A DNA stretch of 64,000 nt, taken from positions 1 to 64,000 of the forward strand of contig NZ_JBHZSG010000013.1 in the NCBI RefSeq assembly GCF_043642205.1, in the 5' to 3' direction. Source of the DNA: Thalassotalea_A litorea. Its GTDB lineage: Bacteria > Pseudomonadota > Gammaproteobacteria > Enterobacterales > Alteromonadaceae. The translations under genes and the position numbers were made by a program. The notes below the pieces were generated by a model. That model was not told the DNA's origin and made no database searches. It worked only from the letters and a program-made list of their open reading frames with translations. Positions 1 through 8,271 of the stretch are shown piece after piece. The stretch's first letter is position 1. Each line of letters begins with the position of its first letter.

Positions 1-73
1 CTCTGCAATCAAAGCCTTGCCTAAAAGCCTTTAAATTCTCACTGAGTGAGCAATAATTTAATGTGATTGGTAT
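1..73. repeat. MITE-like repeat, copy A (cut by window start)
   Basis: These 73 bases match the right end of the complete copy at 40676-40940 base for base. They contain the 13-nt palindrome CTCACTGAGTGAG and finish with the terminal inverted repeat TTAATGTGATTGGTAT. The rest of the element lies outside the window. It sits just downstream of the transposase-like gene at 89-697, but no opposite terminus is found beyond that gene, so the gene is probably not inside the element. Confidence 0.85.
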
Positions 74-88
74 AAGTCGGTTGCAGAT

Positions 89-697
89 TCAGGTGCGCAT
101 GATTCCGGGCTTGTCGCTAAGTAGCGGCATTAAACCGTTTCGGGTGCGCGGCACGATGGTTTTTCGCAACTGTACCAATTTATGATTATTTACCGTTTGC
201 AAAAACGTACTATCGCCAATCGCTTGATTTTTCAATAAGCGGCTAATGATGTTGGTCGATAATTCATCAGCACTTGTCAACTGGGCTTCAACATTTTTAC
301 TGTTGTTGAACTGTCTTGGCAAAATTGGTGTTTCCATAAATTCGTAAACAGCCTCTAGAAATTGCCCCGCTTGTACCGGACTTGCTTTGTGACGGCCTTG
401 CCAAAGTGAGCCTGTGCGGTGGTATTTATCGTTCACGTAACGTCCATAGATACTGCATGAACTTTGCAAAACTTTTGGGATGCTGTGACTATGCGCGGCT
501 GTAATTACCATAAAAAATTGATTGTTGAATAATTGATATTTGTTAAGTTGCACCTGATACTGAACACCGTTTGTCTCGACCAGATCGATAAAAAACTGAT
601 AGTCCAGTGGTTCAAAAAAACAGGGTTGGAAGTTGTGCCCGAATTGAAAAATGAGATACGGGGTGTTAGCAAAGTAATTACGCGCTTTCCTTGGCAT
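89..697 (-). CDS. Degenerate REP-associated (IS200-like, Y1) transposase homologue
   Basis: This 202-residue protein begins MPRKARN and resembles the TnpA_REP/Y1_Tnp family: a CFFEPLDYQFF segment at about residues 26-36, then YVNDKYHRTGSLWQGRHKAS at about 87-106. Active members have a metal-binding His-hydrophobic-His motif in a TNHxH context and a catalytic Tyr in a YIELNP context. From memory of the family, the first aligns with N59-Q60-F61-F62 here, so both His are gone, and the Tyr aligns with F120. The frame is nonetheless open over the full usual length. I infer a catalytically dead protein, either decaying without stop codons or kept for DNA binding. A MITE-like repeat lies directly downstream. 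Confidence 0.65.
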   Translation of the reverse strand: MPRKARNYFANTPYLIFQFGHNFQPCFFEPLDYQFFIDLVETNGVQYQVQLNKYQLFNNQFFMVITAAHSHSIPKVLQSSCSIYGRYVNDKYHRTGSLWQGRHKASPVQAGQFLEAVYEFMETPILPRQFNNSKNVEAQLTSADELSTNIISRLLKNQAIGDSTFLQTVNNHKLVQLRKTIVPRTRNGLMPLLSDKPGIMRT

Positions 698-1595
698 AAT
701 GGCTCCTTGACGTTACCGGTTTGTAGGCATGAAGTTGGCTGATGGCGAAAGGTGCTCATTGACTTTAGATAAGGCGCGGGGCCAAGTCTCAGATTCATAA
801 GAGGTAATAGTTATCGATAATGATAGAAAACCGCTCTGGTATTCTGTCTGGCGTCCATGCCAATAACTATTAAAACACCTCTTAATCCTCCGTGACGTAC
901 AACATGGCATATCCCTATGCTTTGGCATCCTGCCTTTACGACTTTACATCGTCCTTGTTTACAGCCTTCCTGGCTATGTAGTTATCGTTAATATCTATTT
1001 AAAACAGGTGGTTACCTTGTTTTAAGATAAAAGCAATTGCTACATTTTCACTTTAGCCAGAAAATTATCAACAGGCAATTCCAAACAAGGTGAAAATTAT
1101 TCAATTAACAGGTTTTATCGGTGCTTAGCGTTTACTGTGTGTCTTGACGTCCTGTTTTTATTGGATAAACCTAATCGATATAGATTGATAGTAATGTTTA
1201 AAAAGTCTTGAGTATCCGGAGTAAATACTGTTGAGTCTGTTCTAAAAATCTACCGATTTTCGAAGTCTTTGCTTAAAACCCGAATCCTTTTCGTATCATT
1301 TATCCAAGATTTTTGTAACTTTAACGTTAATTTCTTGATAATTTCCTGATCTAATGAAATTATTTAAGAACACAAATGGTCTTAATCAACACCATGTGAG
1401 TGGGTTTTTGCTCTTTCGCGGTTGCTTTATATGCTAAATACCCTGAGCCCGTCCCATCTCGTGAAATGATGATCCTTAAAGGATTTCAAGTAGCGCAAGG
1501 GCGACAGTTTAGGCCAAGGGCAATTTATCGGTCACGAAAGAATAACAACCCTCAATTTCTATTTGGTTACGTTACAATAACTTAGGAAGATAACT
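698..1595. other. 898-bp intergenic region, no convincing gene
   Basis: The segment is AT-rich and I see no ORF with a credible start and family. Around 900-985 there are short alternating motifs (ATCCTGCC, CATCGTCC, CAGCCTTCC) like the low-complexity spacers common in Alteromonadales. At 1472-1484 a short inverted repeat, ATCCTT-A-AAGGAT, lies about 110 bp upstream of the EGKCG-repeat gene and could be an operator. The long distance to that gene leaves room for a promoter and 5' leader, but no strong sigma-70 boxes stand out. Confidence 0.4.
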
Positions 1596-1901
1596 ATGAA
1601 ATCGTTCAAGCAACATTTAATTACTGCTTTAATGGGGGCGTTTGTTCTTGGCTTGCTAGCCAGTGCTCCAGCAAAAGCTGAATCTAATCCATTCGTGGCA
1701 CAGGACGTGGCTTTCTCTGCTGACTTTGACGCTGGCGATAAAGAGAAAGAGAAAGGCAAGTGCGGCGAAGGTAAATGCGGCGAAGGTAAAAAGAAAGAAA
1801 AATGCGGCGAAGGTAAGTGCGGCGAAGGTAAAAAGAAAGAAAAATGCGGCGAAGGTAAATGCGGCGAAGGTAAAAAGAAAGAAGGTAAATGTGGTGAGTA
1901 A
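1596..1901 (+). CDS. HvfA-like EGKCG-repeat metallophore precursor (candidate RiPP)
   Basis: This is a 101-residue exported protein. Residues 1-28 look like a Sec signal peptide ending AKA; a 25-residue linker follows, then a Cys-rich tail with seven Cys (56, 61, 70, 75, 84, 89, 99), nearly all in KCGEG units separated by KKKE. The start is fixed by AGGAAG eight bases upstream. EGKCG-repeat precursors of the HvfA type are known to be modified at Cys by a DUF692/MNIO enzyme (HvfB) with a partner (HvfC) and to bind copper. Neither partner is encoded within several kb on either side, so modification would have to occur in trans. A strong terminator follows, so the gene is a single transcription unit. 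Without modification it could still be a thiol metal-binding peptide. Confidence 0.78.
   Translation: MKSFKQHLITALMGAFVLGLLASAPAKAESNPFVAQDVAFSADFDAGDKEKEKGKCGEGKCGEGKKKEKCGEGKCGEGKKKEKCGEGKCGEGKKKEGKCGE
1758..1883 (+). repeat. Three 42-bp tandem repeats inside the EGKCG gene
   Basis: Units at 1758-1799, 1800-1841 and 1842-1883 each encode KCGEGKCGEGKKKE and differ at only a few positions (AAG/AAA at Lys codons). The near identity at DNA level suggests recent unit duplication, so the Cys count may vary between strains. Confidence 0.9.
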
Positions 1902-1922
1902 CTTACAACCTTAACTTTCTTG

Positions 1923-1951
1923 AAAACCCTGGACTTCCAGGGTTTTTATTT
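1923..1951 (+). terminator. Rho-independent terminator of the EGKCG gene
   Basis: AAAACCCTGG, loop ACTT, CCAGGGTTTT: a 10-bp perfect stem running into a T-rich tract, 22 bases after the stop codon. Confidence 0.9.
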
Positions 1952-2212
1952 TTCAGGCCTTTACCTTTTGTATTTTTAGATACGCAGGCCATAGATACCC
2001 AACATGCAAATACTCCAATTGGTTATTGTAGCCGGTTTGCAAACAGTCAATACTGCGTTTTAATGCAATAATGAAATGGCTTTTCGTCAATTTATCTGAT
2101 TGAATTTGCGCGAAAATAATTCTGTCCTATTATTAACCCCATCAAATCGTAAGCAACTATGTTAATTTCATTCATCTAACCTTGATTCCAGTTGAATCAT
2201 TCGGTGTGTCGT

Positions 2213-3541
2213 ATGACTAGAATTAAAACCGTTCTCTGGATTGGACTCCTGCTCGTTATAGGCCTTTGGATGGGGGCCGAACAAATCCTCGCAACTAACT
2301 ACGAATTCTTTTCGTTTCGAAAATCTATGATTTATCTGACAGGTATTGTGACCATAACGGTCATGGCATTTGCAATGGTGCTTGCCTTAAGACCTAAGTT
2401 TTTATCTCAGTACTTAGGAGGACTGGATAAGACCTACCGTTTACATAAATGGCTTGGGATCACGGCGTTGATATTTTCTTTAGCGCACTACCTATGGATA
2501 AAAGCGCCACATTGGTTAATTGATGCGGGATTGATGAGTAAACCGAATCGCCCCCATAAATCTGCTGCGAACGGTGAATCCGAAGCATTTTTTCGCAATT
2601 GGCACGAATTAGCTGAAACAATCGGTGAGTGGGGGTTCTATTTTGTCGCTTTGCTCATCCTAATTGCCTTAATTAAATGGTTTCCCTACCGCTTGTTCTT
2701 CAATACCCATCGTTTATTGGCCATTGTTTTTCTAATGCTGGTATTTCATTCCGTAGTGTTAATGAAGTTTAGTTATTGGCAGACACCGTTAGCATGGCTT
2801 GTGGGGCCACTCATGGGGTTAGGCGTGTTAGCGGCATTGTTGTCCTTGCTTCGCAAAATCGGCAACCGTAAATCGGCCGTAGGGGTGATTGATGATATTG
2901 AATTGCATCCTGATAACCGGGTTTTAGCGGTCGATATTTCATTGAAAGATCGCTGGCCGGGACACGAGCCAGGACAATTTGCTTTCGTTCAGTTTGACAG
3001 CAACGAAGGACATCATCCCTTTACGATAACGTCTTCATGGCATGATGATGGAAAACTCAGTTTTCACATTAAGGGCCTAGGGGATTATACCAATATATTA
3101 CCTGAACGCCTGAAAAAAGGTAATTTGGTAACCATTGAGGGCCCCTATGGACAATTTAATTTTAAATCTTCGGCTAATCGCCAGGTATGGATAGGCGCCG
3201 GAATAGGTATTACGCCATTTATGGCGCGCATGGAGGATTTGGAGCAACATAGTGATGGCAAGGATATTGATTTGTTCTATTGCACGCGAATGCCGGATAA
3301 AGCGTTTATTGACAAAATCCACTTACTCGCTGCTAAAGCAAACATTAATGTGTTTGTTATCGATGAAAATGTAGATGGTTTATTGTCTCTGGAAGATATT
3401 CTACAACAGACCGGCAACCTCGACTCCGCCGATATGTGGTTTTGTGGGCCAGGGGCATTCGCGAAAACGTTGCAAAAATCGTTAAAGCGTCAACGCATCA
3501 AATTACAGGGCTTTCATCAAGAGCTGTTTCAGTTTCGTTAG
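2213..3541 (+). CDS. Ferric-reductase-like transmembrane flavoprotein
   Basis: This inner-membrane protein of about 442 residues probably passes electrons from NAD(P)H through FAD to a di-haem membrane domain. The N-terminal half has about six hydrophobic segments with His in RLHKWLG, AHYLWIK, HRLLA and FHSVVL contexts, as in the ferric reductase/NOX membrane domain. The C-terminal half is a ferredoxin-reductase module: HPFTI (FAD), GPYGQF, the nucleotide-binding GAGIGITPFMARME and a CGPGAFAKTL near the end. The ATG at 2213 is preferred; a TTG at 2192 would add seven residues, and neither has a strong Shine-Dalgarno. It follows the EGKCG precursor after a terminator, so it is separately transcribed, but a role in Fe/Cu reduction would fit. 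Acceptor and substrate are unknown. Confidence 0.8.
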   Translation: MTRIKTVLWIGLLLVIGLWMGAEQILATNYEFFSFRKSMIYLTGIVTITVMAFAMVLALRPKFLSQYLGGLDKTYRLHKWLGITALIFSLAHYLWIKAPHWLIDAGLMSKPNRPHKSAANGESEAFFRNWHELAETIGEWGFYFVALLILIALIKWFPYRLFFNTHRLLAIVFLMLVFHSVVLMKFSYWQTPLAWLVGPLMGLGVLAALLSLLRKIGNRKSAVGVIDDIELHPDNRVLAVDISLKDRWPGHEPGQFAFVQFDSNEGHHPFTITSSWHDDGKLSFHIKGLGDYTNILPERLKKGNLVTIEGPYGQFNFKSSANRQVWIGAGIGITPFMARMEDLEQHSDGKDIDLFYCTRMPDKAFIDKIHLLAAKANINVFVIDENVDGLLSLEDILQQTGNLDSADMWFCGPGAFAKTLQKSLKRQRIKLQGFHQELFQFR

Positions 3542-3924
3542 AACGCTTCTTGCTCACCGTTAGCCAATAGACCGACCTGGATTTTCAATTTTGGCGATGG
3601 CATCGCGTTTTGCTTTAATAGACGGTGACTGCTGATAAAAAACGTCTTTAGTAGGCTATAGATAATAATAGCGATTAAGCCTTTAAATCTTATAGTTTTA
3701 GTCTACTTTTCTTATAGATATTTTAAAAAAAATATCGACATTACAATTCGATTTCAATTTTTAACATTTTTTTTACCTGCTAATTCATACCATTAGGTTA
3801 TTTATTGATGAATTGGGTGTTGATAATTGAACAAATAAGAAATTGATGAAAAAATGACTATTAAATAGACGAATCTTCAGGTATTATGCCCGCCGTTTTT
3901 GTTCAATGCGGAGCAGTATTTGCA
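3542..3924. other. 383-bp AT-rich intergenic region
   Basis: No gene is visible. A GATATTTT-AAAA-AAAATATC hairpin lies at 3717-3736 in a very AT-rich stretch that probably carries the promoter of the small peptide gene at 3925. Confidence 0.4.
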
Positions 3925-4044
3925 ATGTCTCACAATAATTCTTTCAAAGAAAGTTCTTCTAAACGTCACTTGTTTTTTGCCTTATTGGCGTTAGTCGGTA
4001 TGCCGTTATTGCCTATGCTTATGGGCTGGTACACATACCTTTAA
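3925..4044 (+). CDS. Small membrane peptide, 39 aa, unrecognised
   Basis: An ATG at 3925, preceded by GGAG 11 bases upstream, opens a 39-codon frame ending in TAA. The product has a polar, basic N-terminus (MSHNNSFKESSSKRH) and one hydrophobic helix (LFFALLALVGMPLLPMLMGW) ending WYTYL, the pattern of a single-pass inner-membrane microprotein with its N-terminus in the cytoplasm by the positive-inside rule. It lies 45 bp before the CheY-like gene and could be cotranscribed. I do not recognise a family. The start signal and helix support it; conservation is untested. Confidence 0.5.
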   Translation: MSHNNSFKESSSKRHLFFALLALVGMPLLPMLMGWYTYL

Positions 4045-4089
4045 TAAAAATTAATTTACCTGTTTATCAAGATTGATTGGGGAAGCGCA

Positions 4090-4479
4090 ATGGCCGAGAA
4101 AATCTTACTGGTCGAGGATAATAAGTCCGTTCAGGCTCAGTTAAAAGAGCTATTAGAACAACAAGGGCATAAGGTAACAACCGCCTGTAATGGCCTTGAT
4201 GGTTATAACAAAGCGTTAGCTGATACCTATGACTTGTGTATTGTTGACCACTTGATGCCGCTTATGGATGGCCCGCAACTACTTAAAAATCTGAAGGGAA
4301 TGGAAAAAAACGCGCCACGTGCCGTTATGTTTTTAAGCACTCAAGATCCGAAAATGGTCAAAAGCCTGGCGGAAGTTAAACTGGCGGATGCCTATTTATC
4401 GAAACCCATTGAAAAAGATGCATTTTTAAATGTTATGGGTGAGTTGCTTGAATCCGAGGGCTGGGCCGCAGCAGGTTAA
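4090..4479 (+). CDS. Single-domain CheY-like response regulator
   Basis: The 129-residue protein is one receiver domain. It shows the acidic pocket E9-D10, the phospho-acceptor D53 in IVDHLMP, the Thr/Ser switch region FLSTQDP and the conserved Lys in LSKPIE. There is no output domain, so it must act by protein contact, like CheY or a phosphorelay shuttle. No histidine kinase is adjacent, so its partner is elsewhere. GGGGAAGCGC provides a Shine-Dalgarno at a suitable distance. The following gene is apt, which has no obvious functional link. Confidence 0.88.
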   Translation: MAEKILLVEDNKSVQAQLKELLEQQGHKVTTACNGLDGYNKALADTYDLCIVDHLMPLMDGPQLLKNLKGMEKNAPRAVMFLSTQDPKMVKSLAEVKLADAYLSKPIEKDAFLNVMGELLESEGWAAAG

Positions 4480-4578
4480 TCAGGTTTTAATAATCTGTAT
4501 TAATTGCTGGCATTCTGACTATAAATATTTGTCGATTTCGATTATCCTGTTAGCAAATTGAATTTGTATTTGCTAACC

Positions 4579-5124
4579 ATGACTGAAAGCGACATATCCT
4601 ACCTGAAAAGCGTAATCCACGATGTGCCGGATTATCCCATACCCGGCATTATTTTTCGTGACATCACCGGCATTCTTGATGATGCCAAAGCCTTCCAGCT
4701 TTGTATTGATACCATGAAAAAACGATATCAAGGGCTGGGCATAACCAAAGTCGTAGGCACCGAAGCTCGGGGCTTTTTATTTGGCGCGCCGCTAGCTCTC
4801 GCGATGGGCGTAGGCTTTGTCCCTGTCCGCAAACCCGGTAAGTTACCCCGGGCGACTCACACGCAAACCTATGAACTTGAGTATGGACAGGATACACTGG
4901 AAATACATCAGGATGCATTGACTGACGAAGATGTTGTGTTGATGGTTGATGACCTACTTGCCACCGGTGGTACCATAGAAGCGACAACTCATTTGATCCG
5001 GGCGGTGGGTGCAAAGGTCAGTCATGCGGCATTTGTTATTGGTCTGCCGGGATTAAAAGGTCATGAGCGTTTGCATGCCTTAAATGTCGATGTGTTTTCT
5101 ATGGTTGAATATGAAGGCGAATAA
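4579..5124 (+). CDS. apt: Adenine phosphoribosyltransferase
   Basis: This cytoplasmic purine-salvage enzyme makes AMP and pyrophosphate from adenine and PRPP. The 181-residue product matches the E. coli length. It has the N-terminal DYPIPGIIFRDIT segment, VVGTEARGFLFGAPLA, VPVRKPGKLP and the PRPP-binding loop VLMVDDLLATGGTIEA. I choose the ATG at 4579; a TTG at 4558 would add seven residues not present in the family. The stop is eight bases before dnaX, so the two are probably cotranscribed, the same order as in E. coli. Confidence 0.96.
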   Translation: MTESDISYLKSVIHDVPDYPIPGIIFRDITGILDDAKAFQLCIDTMKKRYQGLGITKVVGTEARGFLFGAPLALAMGVGFVPVRKPGKLPRATHTQTYELEYGQDTLEIHQDALTDEDVVLMVDDLLATGGTIEATTHLIRAVGAKVSHAAFVIGLPGLKGHERLHALNVDVFSMVEYEGE

Positions 5125-5132
5125 ATAGCATT

Positions 5133-7511
5133 ATGAGTTATCAAGTTCTGGCAAGAAAATGGCGTCCCAAAAATTTCCAACAATTAATGGGACAAGAGCA
5201 TGTTGTAACAGTGTTGGTCAATGCACTGACCCAACAACGGCTCCACCACGCGTATTTATTTACGGGCACTCGCGGTGTCGGGAAAACCACAATCGCGCGA
5301 ATTTTTGCCAAAAGCCTGAACTGCGAGCAAGGTATTACCGCAACCCCATGCGGTACGTGTCATGCCTGTGTCGATATTGATGCAGGTCGATTTGTCGATT
5401 TATTGGAAATTGATGCCGCCTCCCGGACCAAGGTCGATGATACTCGGGAGATCCTCGATAACGTGCAATATGCGCCAAGCCGCGGCCGCTATAAAGTATA
5501 TCTAATTGATGAAGTGCATATGCTTTCAAAAAGTAGTTTCAATGCACTGTTAAAAACCTTAGAAGAGCCGCCCGAGCACGTTAAATTTATTCTGGCAACA
5601 ACCGATCCTCAAAAACTCCCGGTGACGGTGTTATCCCGTTGTTTGCAGTTTCACCTCAAAGCTCTGACACCCAAACAAATTGAAACCAAATTAATCGAGA
5701 TTTTGCACGCCGAAACGGTGACTTTTGATGGCGGAACTTTGGGGCTGTTATCCAAAGCGGCTCGCGGCAGTATGCGTGATTGTTTAAGTCTGACCGATCA
5801 GGCTATCGCTCAGGGGCAGGGACACCTAACGGTACCTAACCTGCAACAAATGCTGGGTGGTGTCGATCAAAATTGGGTGTATAAAATCTTAATCGCTTTG
5901 ATCAAACAGGATTCGCAAGGGTTGATGACTCTGACTCAGACCATTGCCAGCTATGCACCGAATTATCAGCGGTTGTTGGCCGAACTGTTGCAATTGTTGC
6001 ATCAAATTGCGATGTGGCAACTGCTGCCCGAATCTGTTGATGTTGATAAACAACGTCATAACCTGCTCGAAAAATTCTCGAGGTCGATGAGTCCGGAGGA
6101 TGTGCAGCTGTATTATCAAATCGTCCTAAACGGTCGTCGTGATTTACCTTTTAGTTTCGATGAACAGGCCGGTTTTGATATGGTGGTATTGCGCATGCTG
6201 GCGTTTAAACCCGCCCAGCGCAGTCAGTTACCGGAACAAGCAGCCGTTTCTGCTACAGCATTAGTCAATAAGATTGCTTCTGATGTTATCGATGACAATG
6301 ATCTTGAACCGGAATTGGATGCTGTTGCCCAGACACGCGCTTCTATAAACACCGAAGAAGATCAACAAACGCCACAACAAGTACCATCTGTTTTGTCGGA
6401 AGAATCTGCTGATACACAAAATATAGAGCCTCAGGCGCCAGTCGCCAATTCAACACCTGAACCTGCATTGCCTGCCAGCGAAACATCAACCAATGATGTT
6501 GTGGTAAGCGACCTGCATAAACCAGAGCAAGCCATTGAGTCTAATCTGATGGCCAATAATGTCCCTGAACAAGCGTCTACTGCGGCCGCACCGCTGCCAG
6601 AAGAACCGCAAACGCTTGACATTGAACAACAAGGGCTTGAAGCACAGGCAAGGGATGCTGGATTATGGCCCGAAGCGCCGCAACAGGAACAGGCTAAACA
6701 TAGCGCGAGTGCAGCAATCGAGACTGTTCAGGTAGAACCTACAGAACCGAAAAAAAATGTCGATTCTACGGCATCTGACGGCGGGCTTGAAGCAGCAAGT
6801 CCGGTCGATAATGTACTGGCAACACGGAATATGTTGAGGAGCCGTAAAAAGCTCGTGGAGGGTAGGGCAAAAAAGCCCCAGACAGCTCCAGTCGTTAATT
6901 CGCCGGCAACTCAGGCCGCCGATACCATTGCAACAAAAGGCGATGGTGTTGATACTGCTATCGAAGATGATTTACCTGCCAGGCAATTGATTGAGCGGGC
7001 GCAACAACAATCGTCCAAAGAGGTGGAACCTAAAATACAGGTTGAATCCGAAGAGCGGGTCGTAAATATTGATACCGAGAATGGATTTACCCCAGACTTA
7101 ATTGATCCCACACAAATACGAGATGCCAGCCAAATTGATTTGTGGGCAAATATGATCGATGCCATGGGACTTGGCGGACGGCTAAGGCAATTGGCATTAA
7201 ATGCGGTGTTGGGCGATAACTGCAGCGAGCAACAATTACATATTATTCTGGACAGTGAATTTGCTCATTTGCAAAGTCAGGCGGCCATGGATCATTTAAC
7301 CAAATGCTACTCTATGCTAAAACAGCAACCTGCTGAAGTCGTGGTTGATGTCCAGGATAACGTTGCCGATACGCCGTTTGCCATTCAACTGCTTATCAAT
7401 GAAAGACGATTACAATATGCCAAAGACGTGATCGGTGATGATGAGTTTGTTCGTCAACTACAGCAAGAGTTTCAGGCTCAAGTGGCCAACAACAGTATTC
7501 AGGCCCTATAA
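5133..7511 (+). CDS. dnaX: DNA polymerase III gamma/tau subunit
   Basis: This is the 792-residue clamp-loader ATPase of the replicative polymerase. The N-terminal AAA+ module (about residues 1-360) has the Walker A GTRGVGKTT, a zinc module (C-x8-C-x2-C-x2-C, around 64-79), Walker B LIDEVHML, and the sensor-1 region ILATTDPQKLP. A long acidic, Gln/Pro/Ala-rich linker spans about 370-660, and the tau-specific C-terminal domain follows. It is longer than the 643-residue E. coli protein mainly in the linker. An A8 run at 6750-6757 (codons 540-542) could allow a short gamma form; see the separate entry. It lies in the apt-dnaX-ybaB order. Confidence 0.96.
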   Translation: MSYQVLARKWRPKNFQQLMGQEHVVTVLVNALTQQRLHHAYLFTGTRGVGKTTIARIFAKSLNCEQGITATPCGTCHACVDIDAGRFVDLLEIDAASRTKVDDTREILDNVQYAPSRGRYKVYLIDEVHMLSKSSFNALLKTLEEPPEHVKFILATTDPQKLPVTVLSRCLQFHLKALTPKQIETKLIEILHAETVTFDGGTLGLLSKAARGSMRDCLSLTDQAIAQGQGHLTVPNLQQMLGGVDQNWVYKILIALIKQDSQGLMTLTQTIASYAPNYQRLLAELLQLLHQIAMWQLLPESVDVDKQRHNLLEKFSRSMSPEDVQLYYQIVLNGRRDLPFSFDEQAGFDMVVLRMLAFKPAQRSQLPEQAAVSATALVNKIASDVIDDNDLEPELDAVAQTRASINTEEDQQTPQQVPSVLSEESADTQNIEPQAPVANSTPEPALPASETSTNDVVVSDLHKPEQAIESNLMANNVPEQASTAAAPLPEEPQTLDIEQQGLEAQARDAGLWPEAPQQEQAKHSASAAIETVQVEPTEPKKNVDSTASDGGLEAASPVDNVLATRNMLRSRKKLVEGRAKKPQTAPVVNSPATQAADTIATKGDGVDTAIEDDLPARQLIERAQQQSSKEVEPKIQVESEERVVNIDTENGFTPDLIDPTQIRDASQIDLWANMIDAMGLGGRLRQLALNAVLGDNCSEQQLHIILDSEFAHLQSQAAMDHLTKCYSMLKQQPAEVVVDVQDNVADTPFAIQLLINERRLQYAKDVIGDDEFVRQLQQEFQAQVANNSIQAL
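6750..6803 (+). promoter_or_regulatory. Candidate dnaX slippage/frameshift site
   Basis: Eight consecutive A residues (6750-6757) fall in codons AAA-AAA-AAT. A -1 ribosomal shift, or insertion of one A by slippage, leads to TGA at 6776-6778 after only seven altered codons, which would give a gamma-like protein of about 548 residues. An 8-bp stem (6782-6789 with 6796-6803, one G-U pair, 6-base loop) lies 24 bases downstream. AGGTAG at 6730-6735 is a weak internal Shine-Dalgarno. E. coli dnaX uses programmed -1 shifting at A6G to make gamma; here the spacing to the hairpin is longer than usual. Confidence 0.45.
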
Positions 7512-7551
7512 GGTCGAGATAACAAGCGTCTGGTTAGGGCACATAAACTTC

Positions 7552-7560
7552 TGGTATACT
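7552..7560 (+). promoter_or_regulatory. Possible ybaB promoter (extended -10)
   Basis: TGGTATACT is an extended -10 element about 100 bases before ybaB, in the gap after dnaX. No good -35 box lies at the expected distance. It would allow ybaB to be made independently of dnaX. Confidence 0.35.
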
Positions 7561-7657
7561 CATAGCGTTTTCATTTTCTGCCCCCAGATCTTATGTAATA
7601 TATCTGGATGGGCTAGGCGCTGATATTTTCAGCCAAATTAATATTGGAGAATCGAAT

Positions 7658-7984
7658 ATGATGAAAGGTGGCATGGGCAATTTGATGAAGCAAGCCCAGC
7701 AAATGCAAGCGAAGATGGCGAAAGCTCAGGAAGAGATCGCCAGTATGGAAGTCACCGGTGAAGCCGGGGCAGGCATGGTTAAAGTAACCATGACCGGCAA
7801 CCACAACGTCCGTCGTGTTGAGATTGATGAGAGCTTGATGGAAGACGACAAGGAAATGGTAGAAGATTTAGTCGCCGCGGCGTTTAACGACGCAGTGCGC
7901 CGTGTTGAAGAAACTACAAAAGATAAAATGGGCTCTTTAACTGGCGGTATGCAGATGCCTCCGGGCATGAAACTTCCTTTCTAA
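7658..7984 (+). CDS. ybaB: YbaB/EbfC nucleoid-associated protein
   Basis: This 108-residue dimeric DNA-binding protein of the YbaB/EbfC family has the typical Met/Gln-rich N-terminus (NLMKQAQQMQAKMAKAQEEI), the central V-K-V-T-M-T-G-N beta strand and the C-terminal MGSLTGGMQMPPGMKLPF. GGAG lies 9-12 bases upstream of the ATG. The family binds and bends DNA and influences gene expression and possibly repair. It normally sits between dnaX and recR; here recR is absent and a terminator follows. Confidence 0.95.
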   Translation: MMKGGMGNLMKQAQQMQAKMAKAQEEIASMEVTGEAGAGMVKVTMTGNHNVRRVEIDESLMEDDKEMVEDLVAAAFNDAVRRVEETTKDKMGSLTGGMQMPPGMKLPF

Positions 7985-8003
7985 GCCAACTTCCAATCAC
8001 TTT

Positions 8004-8035
8004 TTAATAGCGCCTTCTGGCGCTATTTTGCTTTT
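8004..8035 (+). terminator. Rho-independent terminator after ybaB
   Basis: AATAGCGCC, loop TTCT, GGCGCTATT, then TTGCTTTT. The 9-bp stem closes the apt-dnaX-ybaB unit. Confidence 0.85.
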
Positions 8036-8271
8036 AGGGACGTAGATACACTGCATCGCAGGATGGTCTGTGCCTAATCCATTGTCAAATCTGACGTTTA
8101 TCGGCTATTGCGGTTAAATTCTCGTATTTTTATCAAAATGGCATACTCTTATATTTAGGATGCACCCAGACAAAGATGGCCATTCGATTCTATTTGATAT
8201 GGGACGCATGCATATGAGGACGTTGTAAATCGATATAACAACGCTGTGCGATCAACAATAAGAGAGAAGCT

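Noticed and set aside
1470..1499. TGATCC resembling an ECF sigma -35 element upstream of the EGKCG gene
   Set aside because: The matching -10 position reads CGCAAG, which does not fit the known consensus well enough to call a promoter.
1400..1585. 61-codon plus-strand ORF upstream of the EGKCG gene
   Set aside because: No Shine-Dalgarno and no recognisable family; it overlaps the likely promoter/leader region.
8161..8229. 22-codon ORF before the propeller-like gene
   Set aside because: The purine-rich stretch touches the ATG, leaving no ribosome-binding spacing.
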